Shown here piece after piece: positions 26,522 through 34,810 of a stretch of 64,000 nucleotides of DNA; within the stretch, counting starts at the first letter, position 1; each line of letters begins with the position of its first letter. Below the pieces are notes generated by a model. That model had not been told where the DNA came from. It saw only the letters and a list, made by a program, of their open reading frames with translations, and ran no database searches. The DNA is taken from positions 372,001-436,000 of the forward strand of contig DATNBU010000039.1 of the NCBI GenBank assembly GCA_035571835.1. The letters are read 5' to 3'. The position numbers and the translations under genes were made by a program. This DNA is from Candidatus Limnocylindrales bacterium (lineage in GTDB: Bacteria; Desulfobacterota; Binatia; UBA1149; CAITLU01).

Positions 26522-27379
26522 ATGGAACGCAAGCACACACGCTACGAAGTCGATCGCGGAGTCGGAGTCCTGACGCTCAACCGTCCCGACCGGCTCAACG
26601 CCTTCACCAACACGATGCTCGCCGAGATGATCGAAACGTTCCAGGAAGCGAGCCGCGACGACAACGTGCGCGCGGTGGTCGTCACCGGCGCGGGCAAGGC
26701 GTTCTGCGCGGGCGCGGATCTCGGCGGCGGTGGAAAGACGTTCGATGCGGGCGCGGGCGGTGCGGATGTGGGCCTGACCGGGCACCGCGACGGCGGCGGT
26801 CAGGCCACGCTCGAGATCTTCGCGTGCCGCAAGCCGGTGATTGCCGCCATCAACGGCGCGGCGGTCGGCGTCGGCATCACGATGACGCTGCCGATGGACA
26901 TCCGCGTGGTCGCGGAAGATGCCAAGATCGGTTTCGTGTTCGCACGCCGCGGCATCGTGCCCGAGGCATGCTCGTCGTGGTTCCTGCCGCGCATCGTCGG
27001 GATCTCCAAGGCCGTCGAGCTGTGCGTGACCGGCCGCGTGTTCCGCGCGTCGGAGGAAGCCGCGTCGGGCCTTTTCAACCACATCGTTCCGGCCGACCAG
27101 GTCCTCGACAAGGCGATGTCGATCGCACGCGAGATCGCCGACAACACCAGCGCGGTGTCCGTCGCGCTTGCGCGCGCGCTGCTGTGGCACGGCCTCGCGC
27201 AGCCCGATCCGCAGCACGCGCACATCATCGACTCGAAGTGCATCTTCTGGGCCGGCCGCGGAGCCGACGCATACGAAGGAGTGCAGAGCTTCCTCGACAA
27301 ACGCCCCGCCAAATTCACGATGAGCGCATGGAAAGACATGCCGGACTTCTATCCCTGGTGGATCGAACCGAAAGTATGA
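26522..27379 (+). CDS. Crotonase family protein lacking the first catalytic glutamate
   Basis: 285 residues from the ATG at 26522, preceded by CGGAGA. 'LNRPDRLNAFTNTM' and 'GKAFCAGADLGGGG' form the CoA pocket. In 'INGAAVGVGITMTLPMDIR' the residue at the Glu144 position is Thr120, while Glu148 in 'FARRGIVPEACSSWFLPRIV' is kept. One-glutamate crotonases are more often isomerases or act in other chemistry than water addition; this subfamily is common in actinobacteria and proteobacteria as 'enoyl-CoA hydratase'. The C-terminal 'MPDFYPWWIE' is unusually aromatic. Confidence 0.88.
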   Translation: MERKHTRYEVDRGVGVLTLNRPDRLNAFTNTMLAEMIETFQEASRDDNVRAVVVTGAGKAFCAGADLGGGGKTFDAGAGGADVGLTGHRDGGGQATLEIFACRKPVIAAINGAAVGVGITMTLPMDIRVVAEDAKIGFVFARRGIVPEACSSWFLPRIVGISKAVELCVTGRVFRASEEAASGLFNHIVPADQVLDKAMSIAREIADNTSAVSVALARALLWHGLAQPDPQHAHIIDSKCIFWAGRGADAYEGVQSFLDKRPAKFTMSAWKDMPDFYPWWIEPKV

Positions 27380-27450
27380 CGACGTCGAGCTACGGACCGG
27401 ACACGGAGAAAGGGTCGAGATGCGAGGCGGAGCCCGCGAGAGAGAGCGTA

Positions 27451-27469
27451 AGCGTACTTCCCGTACGCT
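27451..27469 (+). terminator. Hairpin after the crotonase gene
   Basis: AGCGTAC-TTCCC-GTACGCT is a perfect 7-bp stem in the 174-bp gap before the convergent Mrp gene. It lacks a T tract, so termination is only possible. Confidence 0.4.
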
Positions 27470-27553
27470 GAAGCGAACGACGCGGCGACAACGAAGCAGA
27501 TCGGCCCTTTCTACGCGTCCGGAGCCACGAGCGAGCCGATAAGCAACACTCGA

Positions 27554-28669
27554 CTAGACGCGACACTCCGGAAATTCAGCAATCTCTTTCAGCCAGTCGA
27601 ACGAGTACATGCCGGTCGAGTGGCCGTCGGCCCACAGGAAGCGCAGCGCATAGCGGCCGACGGGCTCGTAACCGGTGACGCGCGCGCCGGTCGTTTCGAC
27701 GAAGCGAGTCTCGCTCGAATGGCCCTGGCACTGCGCGCACGGACACCAGCCTCGCAGGCCGCGGAACGAGTACGACGTCGTCTTTCCGTCGCTCCATGCA
27801 ATGCGTACCTCAGACTTCGCGTCGTCGATCGTCACGGTCGACGGCTCGGGACCGTAGAGCTCATCGCGTACGCGCGCGAGCGAACCTTCGATCGCGGCGG
27901 CAAGATCGAGATAGCGGCGCGAGACCGGATCGGCGGGATCCGCCACGACGATCGGGCGGCCGGCATCGCCGCTCTCGCGAACCTTCATCTCGATCGGAAA
28001 TTCCGCGAGCACCGGCGCGCCGATCTCGCGCGCGATGCTGTCGGCCGTGAGCTCGCCGAACACGTCGTCGCGAGTCCCGCATTTCGGGCAGACGTAGCCG
28101 GCCATGTTGATTGCGACGCCGAGGATCGGCGTGTTGACGCGCCGGAACATCGCGACGCCGCGCGTAACGTCGGCAAGCGCGACGTCCTGCGGCGTGGTCA
28201 CGATCAGGCCGCCGTCGAGCGGCACCTCCTGCGCGAGAGTCAGCGGAATGTCGCCGGTGCCGGGAGGAAGGTCGACGATCAGGTAGTCGAGCTCGCCCCA
28301 CGCGACGCCGCGCAGGAACTGTTTGGTCGCGCTCATCGCCATCGGTCCGCGCCACACGACGGGCGCCTGGTCGTCGAGGAAGAACCCCATCGACATGATC
28401 CGGATGCCGAAGGCTTCGACCGGCGCGAGCAGGCGCGAGCTCTCGTCGGGATGCGGGAGCTCCTTGATGCCGAACAGGATCGGAGCGCTCGGACCATAGA
28501 TGTCGACGTCGGCGAGGCCGACCTTGCGGCCGAGAGCCCGCAGCGCGACGGCCAGGTTGGCGGCCACGGTCGATTTGCCGACGCCTCCCTTGCCGCTCGC
28601 GACCGCAATGATGCGCGCGACGCCGTCGATCGGCGGCTGGCGCGAAACTCCCGGTGCCGACTCAGGCAT
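27554..28669 (-). CDS. Mrp/ApbC-type Fe-S carrier P-loop NTPase fused to DUF971
   Basis: 371 residues from the ATG at 28669. The deviant Walker A 'VASGKGGVGKSTVAANLAVA' is near residue 24, followed by 'VDLPPGTGDIPLTLAQE' and the cluster-binding CxxC in 'AGYVCPKCGTRDDVFGE'. It has no N-terminal DUF59 domain but does have a C-terminal DUF971 domain with 'IAWSDGKTTSYSFRGLRGWC' and further Cys residues (CPCAQC). Mrp/ApbC proteins carry 4Fe-4S clusters to apo-enzymes. It overlaps the upstream mrp gene by 8 bp, so the two are co-expressed and could form a heterodimer. Confidence 0.9.
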   Translation of the reverse strand: MPESAPGVSRQPPIDGVARIIAVASGKGGVGKSTVAANLAVALRALGRKVGLADVDIYGPSAPILFGIKELPHPDESSRLLAPVEAFGIRIMSMGFFLDDQAPVVWRGPMAMSATKQFLRGVAWGELDYLIVDLPPGTGDIPLTLAQEVPLDGGLIVTTPQDVALADVTRGVAMFRRVNTPILGVAINMAGYVCPKCGTRDDVFGELTADSIAREIGAPVLAEFPIEMKVRESGDAGRPIVVADPADPVSRRYLDLAAAIEGSLARVRDELYGPEPSTVTIDDAKSEVRIAWSDGKTTSYSFRGLRGWCPCAQCQGHSSETRFVETTGARVTGYEPVGRYALRFLWADGHSTGMYSFDWLKEIAEFPECRV

Positions 28670-29774
28670 GACCGGCCACCTCGCGTTCGGCCTTGATGCC
28701 TTCGGCAACGCGCTCGGCCAACGCGCGGAACGCGGCGGCCACCGGACCGTCCGGATCGGAGACGACAATCGGCGAACCGGCGTCGCCCGATACGCGCACC
28801 GCGCGTGCCAGCGGGATGCCGCCGAGCACCGCGATTCCGAAACGATTGGCGACCCGCGCGGCGCCGCCGTCGCCGAACAGATGGGCTTTTTCACCGCAGC
28901 CCGGGCACACGTGAAAGCTCATGTTTTCGATGACACCGAGCACCGGAACCTGCGCCTGCTGAAACATCTTTACGCCCCGCTCCACATCCGCGAGCGCAAC
29001 GTCCTGCGGCGTCGTCACGATGATCCCGGCGTCGAGCGCGACCTGCTGCGTAAGCGTCATCTGAACGTCGCCGGTGCCGGGCGGCAGATCGAGCACGAGC
29101 ACGTCGAGCTCGCCCCAGGCCACGTCGCGAAGAAATTGCGTGAGCGCCTTGGTCAGCATCGGGCCTCGCCAGATCAGCGGTGCGCCGTCGGCAACGAAAA
29201 AGCCCATCGAGACCAGCCGGACGCCGTGCCTGACGGCCGGGATGAATCTGCCGTCGGCATCGCTGGCGCCGACGCCTTCCGAACCGCCATCGCCTGCTCG
29301 GCCCCGGCGAATGCCGAACATCGTCGGAATGCTCGGTCCATAGATGTCGGCGTCGAGAAGACCGACGGCCAGCCCGCGGGCTGCCAGAGCGACGGCCAGA
29401 TTGGCCGCGACGGTCGATTTGCCGACCCCGCCCTTTCCGCTGGCAACCGCGATCATACGAGCGATACCGGGGACTTGCGCGGGCCCGCGGCCCATCGCCT
29501 TGGCCGTTTCGCGGGCCTGCGCGGGCTTGTCGACCGACGGTCGTTCGACGACGACATCGATGCGCGAGGCGCCGGTACGGCCTGCGAGCATGCCTTCGAC
29601 ATCGGCGACGATCTGCCGGATGACGTCCTGGTTGTCGCTGAGAATGCTGAGTCGGACCTCGACGCGATCCGGATCGACGACGATTTGCTTGATGAGCCCG
29701 AACGAAACGATGTCTCTCGTGAAGCCGGGGTACTTGACCCCCTTCAGGAGTTCCTTGATTTCATTTTCAGTCAT
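28662..29774 (-). CDS. Mrp/ApbC-type Fe-S carrier P-loop NTPase with N-terminal DUF59
   Basis: 370 residues. Residues 1 to ~85 are a DUF59/MIP18 domain ('LLKGVKYPGFTRDIVSFGLI'), residues ~105-370 the ParA-like NTPase with deviant Walker A 'AVASGKGGVGKSTVAANLAV', 'DADIYGPSIPTMFGI', 'LDLPPGTGDVQMTLTQQVA' and the CPGC cluster-binding motif ('FHVCPGCGEKAHLFG'). This is the ordinary bacterial Mrp layout. With the DUF971-bearing neighbour downstream it provides the three domains that plant HCF101 carries on one chain. Confidence 0.93.
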   Translation of the reverse strand: MTENEIKELLKGVKYPGFTRDIVSFGLIKQIVVDPDRVEVRLSILSDNQDVIRQIVADVEGMLAGRTGASRIDVVVERPSVDKPAQARETAKAMGRGPAQVPGIARMIAVASGKGGVGKSTVAANLAVALAARGLAVGLLDADIYGPSIPTMFGIRRGRAGDGGSEGVGASDADGRFIPAVRHGVRLVSMGFFVADGAPLIWRGPMLTKALTQFLRDVAWGELDVLVLDLPPGTGDVQMTLTQQVALDAGIIVTTPQDVALADVERGVKMFQQAQVPVLGVIENMSFHVCPGCGEKAHLFGDGGAARVANRFGIAVLGGIPLARAVRVSGDAGSPIVVSDPDGPVAAAFRALAERVAEGIKAEREVAGHA

Positions 29775-29948
29775 GAGGCCCGGCGTCCCGGTGCTTCGAG
29801 TTCGCTGTTGTTGGTTTCCAACGGTGAGGAAATCTGCAATGCTCGCGGAAACGTTAAGGGATGTCGGTCATTGGCTGATGTCAAACGGTCCGGCGGCCGG
29901 GCACAACGGGTAGTGCACGGTTGTCTGGAGGGGGTTCTCCTTACAATC

Positions 29949-29977
29949 TTGACGTACCCTCAGGATTGGGGCTAAGT
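29949..29977 (+). promoter_or_regulatory. Possible promoter of the dockerin-like secreted-protein gene
   Basis: TTGACG (29949-29954) and CTAAGT (29972-29977) are 17 bp apart, 43 bp upstream of the ATG at 30021. The -35 is good and the -10 weak. The 246-bp gap is shared with the divergent mrp promoter. Confidence 0.3.
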
Positions 29978-30020
29978 CTGCGCGGCGTTTCGGCCCGATA
30001 CCCCGCGACAGGAATAAAGA

Positions 30021-31583
30021 ATGGGATTGCCACGTTATCTTCGCTCCGCGGCTGCAGCACTTTCGCTTTTCGCCGTCCTGCCTGCGCCGCCGGCGTCGGC
30101 CGACTGCCCGACGGGGAGCGGAATCGAATTTCCATTCCTGACGCAGGACCAGTTCGTCTGCCAGCGCGTGACGTTCAACGCGACGGTCGACTACTTCTAC
30201 AGCTTCATTTCGGCCCGCCAGGACTGCTTCAGCAAAGAGATTTTCGAGCAGGTCGCTCCGAACTCTCTCGACTGCCTGGCTCCGATCACGTCCGACGTGC
30301 CCGGCACCACCGGCGATGAAGACACCGACCGCCGGCTTCGCGTCGCCGAGGCCCAGCTGACGAGCGCGATCCTGACCGCCTGCACGAACGTCGACCTGTC
30401 CGTCCTCGGGTTTCCGGGCTTCTGCGACGACGCGACCCCGACCACTCCGTACGACGCGTTCGATCATCTCCAGTGCCTGCTGACCCGGTCCCAGAATCTC
30501 GGCTCGTTCATCATCGACACCGAGCATCCCGATCCGATGCCGCTGCACCTCGAGTTCAACGAGGAGAGCTGCCAGGACCAGCTCGCGCGACTTTCGTCGC
30601 GCCTGACGAGCACCGAGTTCGAGCGCCGCGGGCGCTGCGTCCTCAAGCAGATGGCCGGCAACCTCGAGCTTCCGCCCGACGTCGACTGCCGGCGCGAAGT
30701 GGATCTTCAGGCACCGGGAACCGGACTGGGCGAGCTCGACGCCGACATCGTCGATTCGCACAACCACATCCTGCGCTTCCTGCCGAGCGCGTGCCCGGGC
30801 ATCAACCTGATGAATCTCGGGTTCCCGTGGCGATGCGAAGGACCGGACAACGGCTCGGTCTTCCCGCTTCCCGAGCTCGTTGAGTGCATGTTCGACTTCC
30901 ACCACGACGACGTCTTCCGTTTCGTCGACCTGATCTTCCCGTGCAGCACCAAGTGCGGCAACGGCTTCCTCAACGCCGAGGAAGACTGCGACGACGGCGA
31001 CAACTTCTACATGTTCGGCGACTTCTGCCGCCGCGACTGCAGCCAGGTGCTGTGCGGCGACACCAACGACGACGGCGACCGCGACATCGTGGACGCGCTC
31101 TACATCCTGCGCTCGGCAGTCGGCCTCGAGGAATGCACGCTGCTCGTCTGTGACGTCACAGGCGACCTCAAGATCCGCGCGTCCGATGCACTGCGCATGC
31201 TGCAGCACGCGATCGGCCTGCCGGTCATTCTGAACTGCCCGGATCTCAGCACGACCTGCGGCAACGGCTTCCTCGAAGCGAAGGAAACCTGCGACGACGG
31301 CGACAGCCAGTTCGACAACGGTGACTTCTGCAACTCGGCCTGCCTGCTGGTGCGTTGCGGCGACACCGACGACAGCGGCGCGGTCACGATCCTCGATGCG
31401 CAGTACATCCTGAATGCATCGGTCGGAAACCTGCCGTGCGACCTGTTCGTCTGCGACATCACCGGCAACAGCATCATCAACTCGACGGATGCGCTGCGCG
31501 CGCTGATGTGGTCGGTCGGGCTGCCGATCAACTTCGCATGCCCGGCCCCGCCGCCGACTCCGCCGGCCCCGCCGATCACCTGA
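30021..31583 (+). CDS. Secreted cysteine-rich protein with two dockerin-like modules
   Basis: 520 residues with a signal peptide to about 27. Residues ~28-310 form a Cys-rich domain with no clear family. Two copies of the combination DUF4215-type repeat plus dockerin-like module follow: 'CGNGFLNAEEDCDDGDNF' then CGDTNDDGDRDIVDALYILR..., and 'CGNGFLEAKETCDDGDSQ' then CGDTDDSGAVTILDAQYILN.... Each module has two Asp-rich loops, 'DAL..L' helices and conserved Cys pairs, ending 'GLPVILNCP' or 'GLPINFACP'. A Pro-rich tail ends the protein. The same module ends the two metalloproteases at 23-25.5 kb. A strong terminator follows. Confidence 0.87.
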   Translation: MGLPRYLRSAAAALSLFAVLPAPPASADCPTGSGIEFPFLTQDQFVCQRVTFNATVDYFYSFISARQDCFSKEIFEQVAPNSLDCLAPITSDVPGTTGDEDTDRRLRVAEAQLTSAILTACTNVDLSVLGFPGFCDDATPTTPYDAFDHLQCLLTRSQNLGSFIIDTEHPDPMPLHLEFNEESCQDQLARLSSRLTSTEFERRGRCVLKQMAGNLELPPDVDCRREVDLQAPGTGLGELDADIVDSHNHILRFLPSACPGINLMNLGFPWRCEGPDNGSVFPLPELVECMFDFHHDDVFRFVDLIFPCSTKCGNGFLNAEEDCDDGDNFYMFGDFCRRDCSQVLCGDTNDDGDRDIVDALYILRSAVGLEECTLLVCDVTGDLKIRASDALRMLQHAIGLPVILNCPDLSTTCGNGFLEAKETCDDGDSQFDNGDFCNSACLLVRCGDTDDSGAVTILDAQYILNASVGNLPCDLFVCDITGNSIINSTDALRALMWSVGLPINFACPAPPPTPPAPPIT

Positions 31584-31609
31584 CGGCATCCGGCCAGTAT
31601 CCAGCGAAC

Positions 31610-31645
31610 CGAAAGGGCGTCTTCCGCAAGGGAGACGCCCTTTCG
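31610..31645 (+). terminator. Rho-independent terminator
   Basis: CGAAAGGGCGTCT and AGACGCCCTTTCG form a perfect 13-bp stem with a 10-base loop, followed by ACTTTTC, 27 bp past the stop of the dockerin-like secreted-protein gene. Confidence 0.85.
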
Positions 31646-31707
31646 ACTTTTCACGCCCACGCGACGAGAACAGGCGCCATTCGGCAACCGTCAGGAGGCA
31701 AGCGAAC

Positions 31708-32460
31708 ATGGATCTCGGTCTGCGCGGAAAATCCGCACTCATCACCGGAGGCGCGTCCGGTCTCGGAAAGGAAACCGCACGCACGATGGCCGCCGAAGGC
31801 GTCCGCGTGATGATCGCCGACGTCAACCGCGAGACGCTCGATGCCGCGCGCACCGAGCTTTCCGGAGGCGGCGCGGAAGTCGCGGCCGTCGTGCTCGATG
31901 TGCGCAGCATGGACGCGTGCCGCTCGGCCGCTCAGGAGACGATCGCGAAGTTCGGCGCGCTCGACATCCTCGTCAATTCGGCCGGCATCGGCGGGCCGAC
32001 GACGTTCTTCGCCGATACCGAGGCCGAGGACTGGACCGACCTCGTCGCGATCAACTTCCTCGGCGTGATGAACTGCTGCCGCGCGGTCACCGATCACATG
32101 ATCGAGCGGCGCTCGGGCCGGATCGTCTCGATCGCGTCCGAAGCCGGCAAGGCCAACGAGAAACGCATGGTCGTCTACGGCGCCACCAAGGGCGGCGTGA
32201 TCTCGCTGACGCGCGGGCTCGCCGCCGAGCTCGGTCGCTACAACATCAACGTCAATGCGGTGTGTCCGGGCGTCACGCGCACGCCGATGACGGCCTACAT
32301 CGACGAGGACATGGAGCGGCAGGCTTCGCGCTTCTATCCGCTCGGACGTCTCGGCCAGCCCGAAGACATCGCGCCGATGATCACGTTCCTCGCGTCGGAT
32401 CGCGCGAGCTGGATTACCGGGCAGGCGATCAGCATCAGTGGCGGGTTCGGGCGGAGCTGA
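31708..32460 (+). CDS. Short-chain dehydrogenase/reductase
   Basis: 250 residues, classical SDR. Cofactor motif TGGASGLG at 13-20, 'VLDVRSMD' for adenine binding, 'DILVNSAGIGGPTTFFADTE', the active-site Ser in 'RIVSIASEAGKANEKRM' and YGATK ('VVYGATKGGVISLTRGLAAE'), then 'NVNAVCPGVTRTPM'. A perfect AGGAGG precedes the ATG. The acidic end of strand 2 (Asp in 'IADVNRE') favours NAD. The next gene starts 7 bp after its stop. Confidence 0.92.
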   Translation: MDLGLRGKSALITGGASGLGKETARTMAAEGVRVMIADVNRETLDAARTELSGGGAEVAAVVLDVRSMDACRSAAQETIAKFGALDILVNSAGIGGPTTFFADTEAEDWTDLVAINFLGVMNCCRAVTDHMIERRSGRIVSIASEAGKANEKRMVVYGATKGGVISLTRGLAAELGRYNINVNAVCPGVTRTPMTAYIDEDMERQASRFYPLGRLGQPEDIAPMITFLASDRASWITGQAISISGGFGRS

Positions 32461-32467
32461 CGCCGAC

Positions 32468-33865
32468 GTGACGCGCCTGCTCGCCGCCGCGGTCGTTGCC
32501 GCGGTCATGGTCTTCGCTTCGACCGGCTGCCGCCGACCGCAGCACGACGGCTGCGCCGACTGCAACGTCGTGCTGATCTCGATCGACACCCTTCGCGCGG
32601 ATCACGTCGGTGCCTACGGCTATGCACTTCCGACGACCCCGCGGTTCGATGCGCTCGCAGCCAAAGGCGTGCTGTTCGAGAACGCGATCGCGCAGTCGTC
32701 GTGGACGCGCCCGGCGCACATGTCGATTTTTACCGGGCTGCATCCGCACGAGCACGGCTTCGTCTCGCTCGGCGACACGCGCCGCCTCGAAGACTCGATA
32801 CCTACGCTCGCGACTGTGCTCAAAGACAAAGGCTACCAGACTGCAGCCTTCGTCGGCGGTGTGAATCTTTCGGCAAGCTTCGGCTTCAACCGGGGGTTCG
32901 ACACGTACCGCAGCAACGGCAAATATTTTCGCGACAATCTCGAGGATATCCGATACTGGCTCGACCACAGGCCGCCGGGCAGATTCTTCCTGTTCCTGCA
33001 GGGCTACGATCCGCACACGCCGTATCTCAGCGATCCCGTCGATCGCCAGGTGTTCGGCCTTCCCGCTGCGCCGCCGCAAGCGTCGCACGGAGCGACATGC
33101 CGCAGCGAAGGACCAGTCTCGCGCATCGACCCGTACATCAAGGAATACGATGCCGCGACTCATCGCGGCGACCGGTACGTCGGCAAGCTCGTCGACGAGC
33201 TGACGGCACGCGGCCTCATGCAGCGAACGATCCTCGTCGTGCTTTCCGATCACGGAGAAGAATTTCTCGAGCATGGACGCTGCTTCCATCTGGCCACGCT
33301 CCATCGCGAAGTGCTGCACGTGCCGCTGCTGATCGTCGCTCCGGGTCTGGTGCCGCGCCGTGTTCCCGGCCTGGTCTCGGCATCGGTTACGATCGCGCCG
33401 ACAGTGATGGAGCTTCTCGGAGGATCGATCGAACCGTTTCCCGGCCCCTCGCTCGTCGAGGCGGCCGCCGGCGGACCCACGCCCGACGATCTGATCGTCA
33501 GCGAGACGGAACGAACGGAGGCGCGACGTGGAGACGGACACGTTCGGTCGCTGACGACTGCTCGTGACAAGCTCATCCACTGGACGACCCAGAAGCGATT
33601 CGCGCTTTACGATGTGATCAAGGACCCCGGAGAGACGAGTGCCCTGACTGCCCCGGATCGTCAGCGCGAGCTCGCGGCCGAGCTCGATAAATGGACCGCG
33701 GCACATCCACCACGGGTCGAATCGCGGCGGGCACAGACGTCGGGAACATCCCAGGCAAGCGACGAACCCGACAACCCGGACGATCCCGACGATCCCGGAG
33801 GCTCCGATGACGAAGATCACCAGCGCCGCGCCGAGGACTTGAGGTCACTTGGCTATGCCGAGTGA
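32468..33865 (+). CDS. Lipoprotein of the sulfatase/alkaline-phosphatase fold
   Basis: 465 residues from a GTG at 32468, with GGAG 11 bases upstream and a lipobox-like 'VFASTGC' (Cys21). 'VVLISIDTLRADHVGAYGY' carries the metal Asp40; the active-site motif is 'SSWTRPAHMSIFTGLHPHEH'. Aligned to the sulfatase C/S-x-P-x-R motif it reads Thr80-Arg-Pro-Ala-His, so the formylglycine Cys or Ser is replaced by Thr, as in alkaline-phosphatase-like phosphodiesterases and phosphotransferases. 'VLSDHGEEFLEHGRCFH' supplies later metal ligands. The C-terminus is highly acidic and Pro-rich. Likely a surface or periplasmic phospho-ester enzyme rather than a sulfatase. Confidence 0.85.
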   Translation: MTRLLAAAVVAAVMVFASTGCRRPQHDGCADCNVVLISIDTLRADHVGAYGYALPTTPRFDALAAKGVLFENAIAQSSWTRPAHMSIFTGLHPHEHGFVSLGDTRRLEDSIPTLATVLKDKGYQTAAFVGGVNLSASFGFNRGFDTYRSNGKYFRDNLEDIRYWLDHRPPGRFFLFLQGYDPHTPYLSDPVDRQVFGLPAAPPQASHGATCRSEGPVSRIDPYIKEYDAATHRGDRYVGKLVDELTARGLMQRTILVVLSDHGEEFLEHGRCFHLATLHREVLHVPLLIVAPGLVPRRVPGLVSASVTIAPTVMELLGGSIEPFPGPSLVEAAAGGPTPDDLIVSETERTEARRGDGHVRSLTTARDKLIHWTTQKRFALYDVIKDPGETSALTAPDRQRELAAELDKWTAAHPPRVESRRAQTSGTSQASDEPDNPDDPDDPGGSDDEDHQRRAEDLRSLGYAE

Positions 33866-33970
33866 CCACAAACTCGAGGCACGGCGACGGAGGAAAGCCG
33901 TTTTGAACTGCTGCCTTTGCGCGACAACGGTTCATTGACACTTCCTGCGCCGGGGAGATAGCCTCCGCCG

Positions 33971-34810
33971 GTGTTCGACGATCGCCACCGACGGCCGCAC
34001 GGGAGAGCCTGGGCTGTCGCTGCGCGAACAGCGATCGCAGTTTCCCTGCTGTTCTTCTTTCCTCTCGTCGCGCGGGCGCGCGACTGCGGCGACAACGTTG
34101 CAGGCAGCCGCATCGCCTGCGCGTGCGGTGATACCGTGATCAGCGACACGGTGCTCGCCGTGAGCGATCCTGTCGTCAACGGCCGCTGTCCTCATGGCGG
34201 ACTCGTGATCGATGCAAACCCCTTTGCCGAAACCCTGACGCTGGACCTTCATGGACTGTCGCTCGTCGGCACGGGCGAAGGCGACGGGATCCTGGTTCAT
34301 TCCGGCGGCAGCGATGGCGCCGTGATCACCGGGGGAGCAGGTGATCACCGCGCGCAGGTCGTCGGTTTTTCCGACGGCATCCACGTGCCGACCGGGCGCA
34401 GCGTGCGTCGCATCGAGAAGCTGGAGATCAAGGGCCAGCGGCGCCACGGCCTGCTGCTTCAAATGACGGGCACGCTCGTCCTCGACGTGCGCGCCACTCG
34501 CAACGGTGGCGACGGACTTCGCGTGTCCGGCCAGGGCGGCCGTCTGCTTGGAATCGAAGCGAGCGAGAACGCGGGCGCGGGTCTCCGCGTGCAGACGCGC
34601 TACACGATCATTCGCGCCGACGCACGGCGCAACGCCGACAGCGGAATCGTCCTGCATGGCTATCGGGACGACGTAAGCGAATGCGTCGCCAACGACAACA
34701 AAGGTTTCGGGATCATTCTCGGGGGCTCCAACAACAAGCTCGATCGCGTGGAGACGACCGGTAATTCCCGCGGCGGAATCGGAACCATCAACCGGAGGGA
34801 CCAGTCATGA
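33971..34810 (+). CDS. Exported right-handed beta-helix protein
   Basis: 279 residues from a GTG start, with a hydrophobic export segment at about 18-36. The body is built of short repeats ending in turns such as 'GDGILVHSGGSDGAVI', 'GLRVSGQGGRLLGIEASENA', 'SGIVLHGYRDDVSECVANDN' and 'GFGIILGGSNNKLDRVETTG', the ~22-residue pattern of parallel beta-helix (PbH1/NosD-like) proteins. Such folds act as polysaccharide lyases or as surface scaffolds; no catalytic residues stand out. The stop overlaps the next ATG (ATGA at 34807-34810). Confidence 0.82.
   Translation: MFDDRHRRPHGRAWAVAARTAIAVSLLFFFPLVARARDCGDNVAGSRIACACGDTVISDTVLAVSDPVVNGRCPHGGLVIDANPFAETLTLDLHGLSLVGTGEGDGILVHSGGSDGAVITGGAGDHRAQVVGFSDGIHVPTGRSVRRIEKLEIKGQRRHGLLLQMTGTLVLDVRATRNGGDGLRVSGQGGRLLGIEASENAGAGLRVQTRYTIIRADARRNADSGIVLHGYRDDVSECVANDNKGFGIILGGSNNKLDRVETTGNSRGGIGTINRRDQS

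Noticed and set aside
27554-28894. Longer start for the downstream mrp gene at 28894
   Set aside because: The extra 75 residues are antisense-free but overlap the upstream mrp coding sequence in another frame and look unlike protein; the ATG at 28669 gives a normal Mrp N-terminus.
29868-31910. A 680-codon minus-strand frame across the dockerin-like gene and terminator
   Set aside because: It runs through an obvious terminator and antisense to a protein with clear repeats; no ribosome site.
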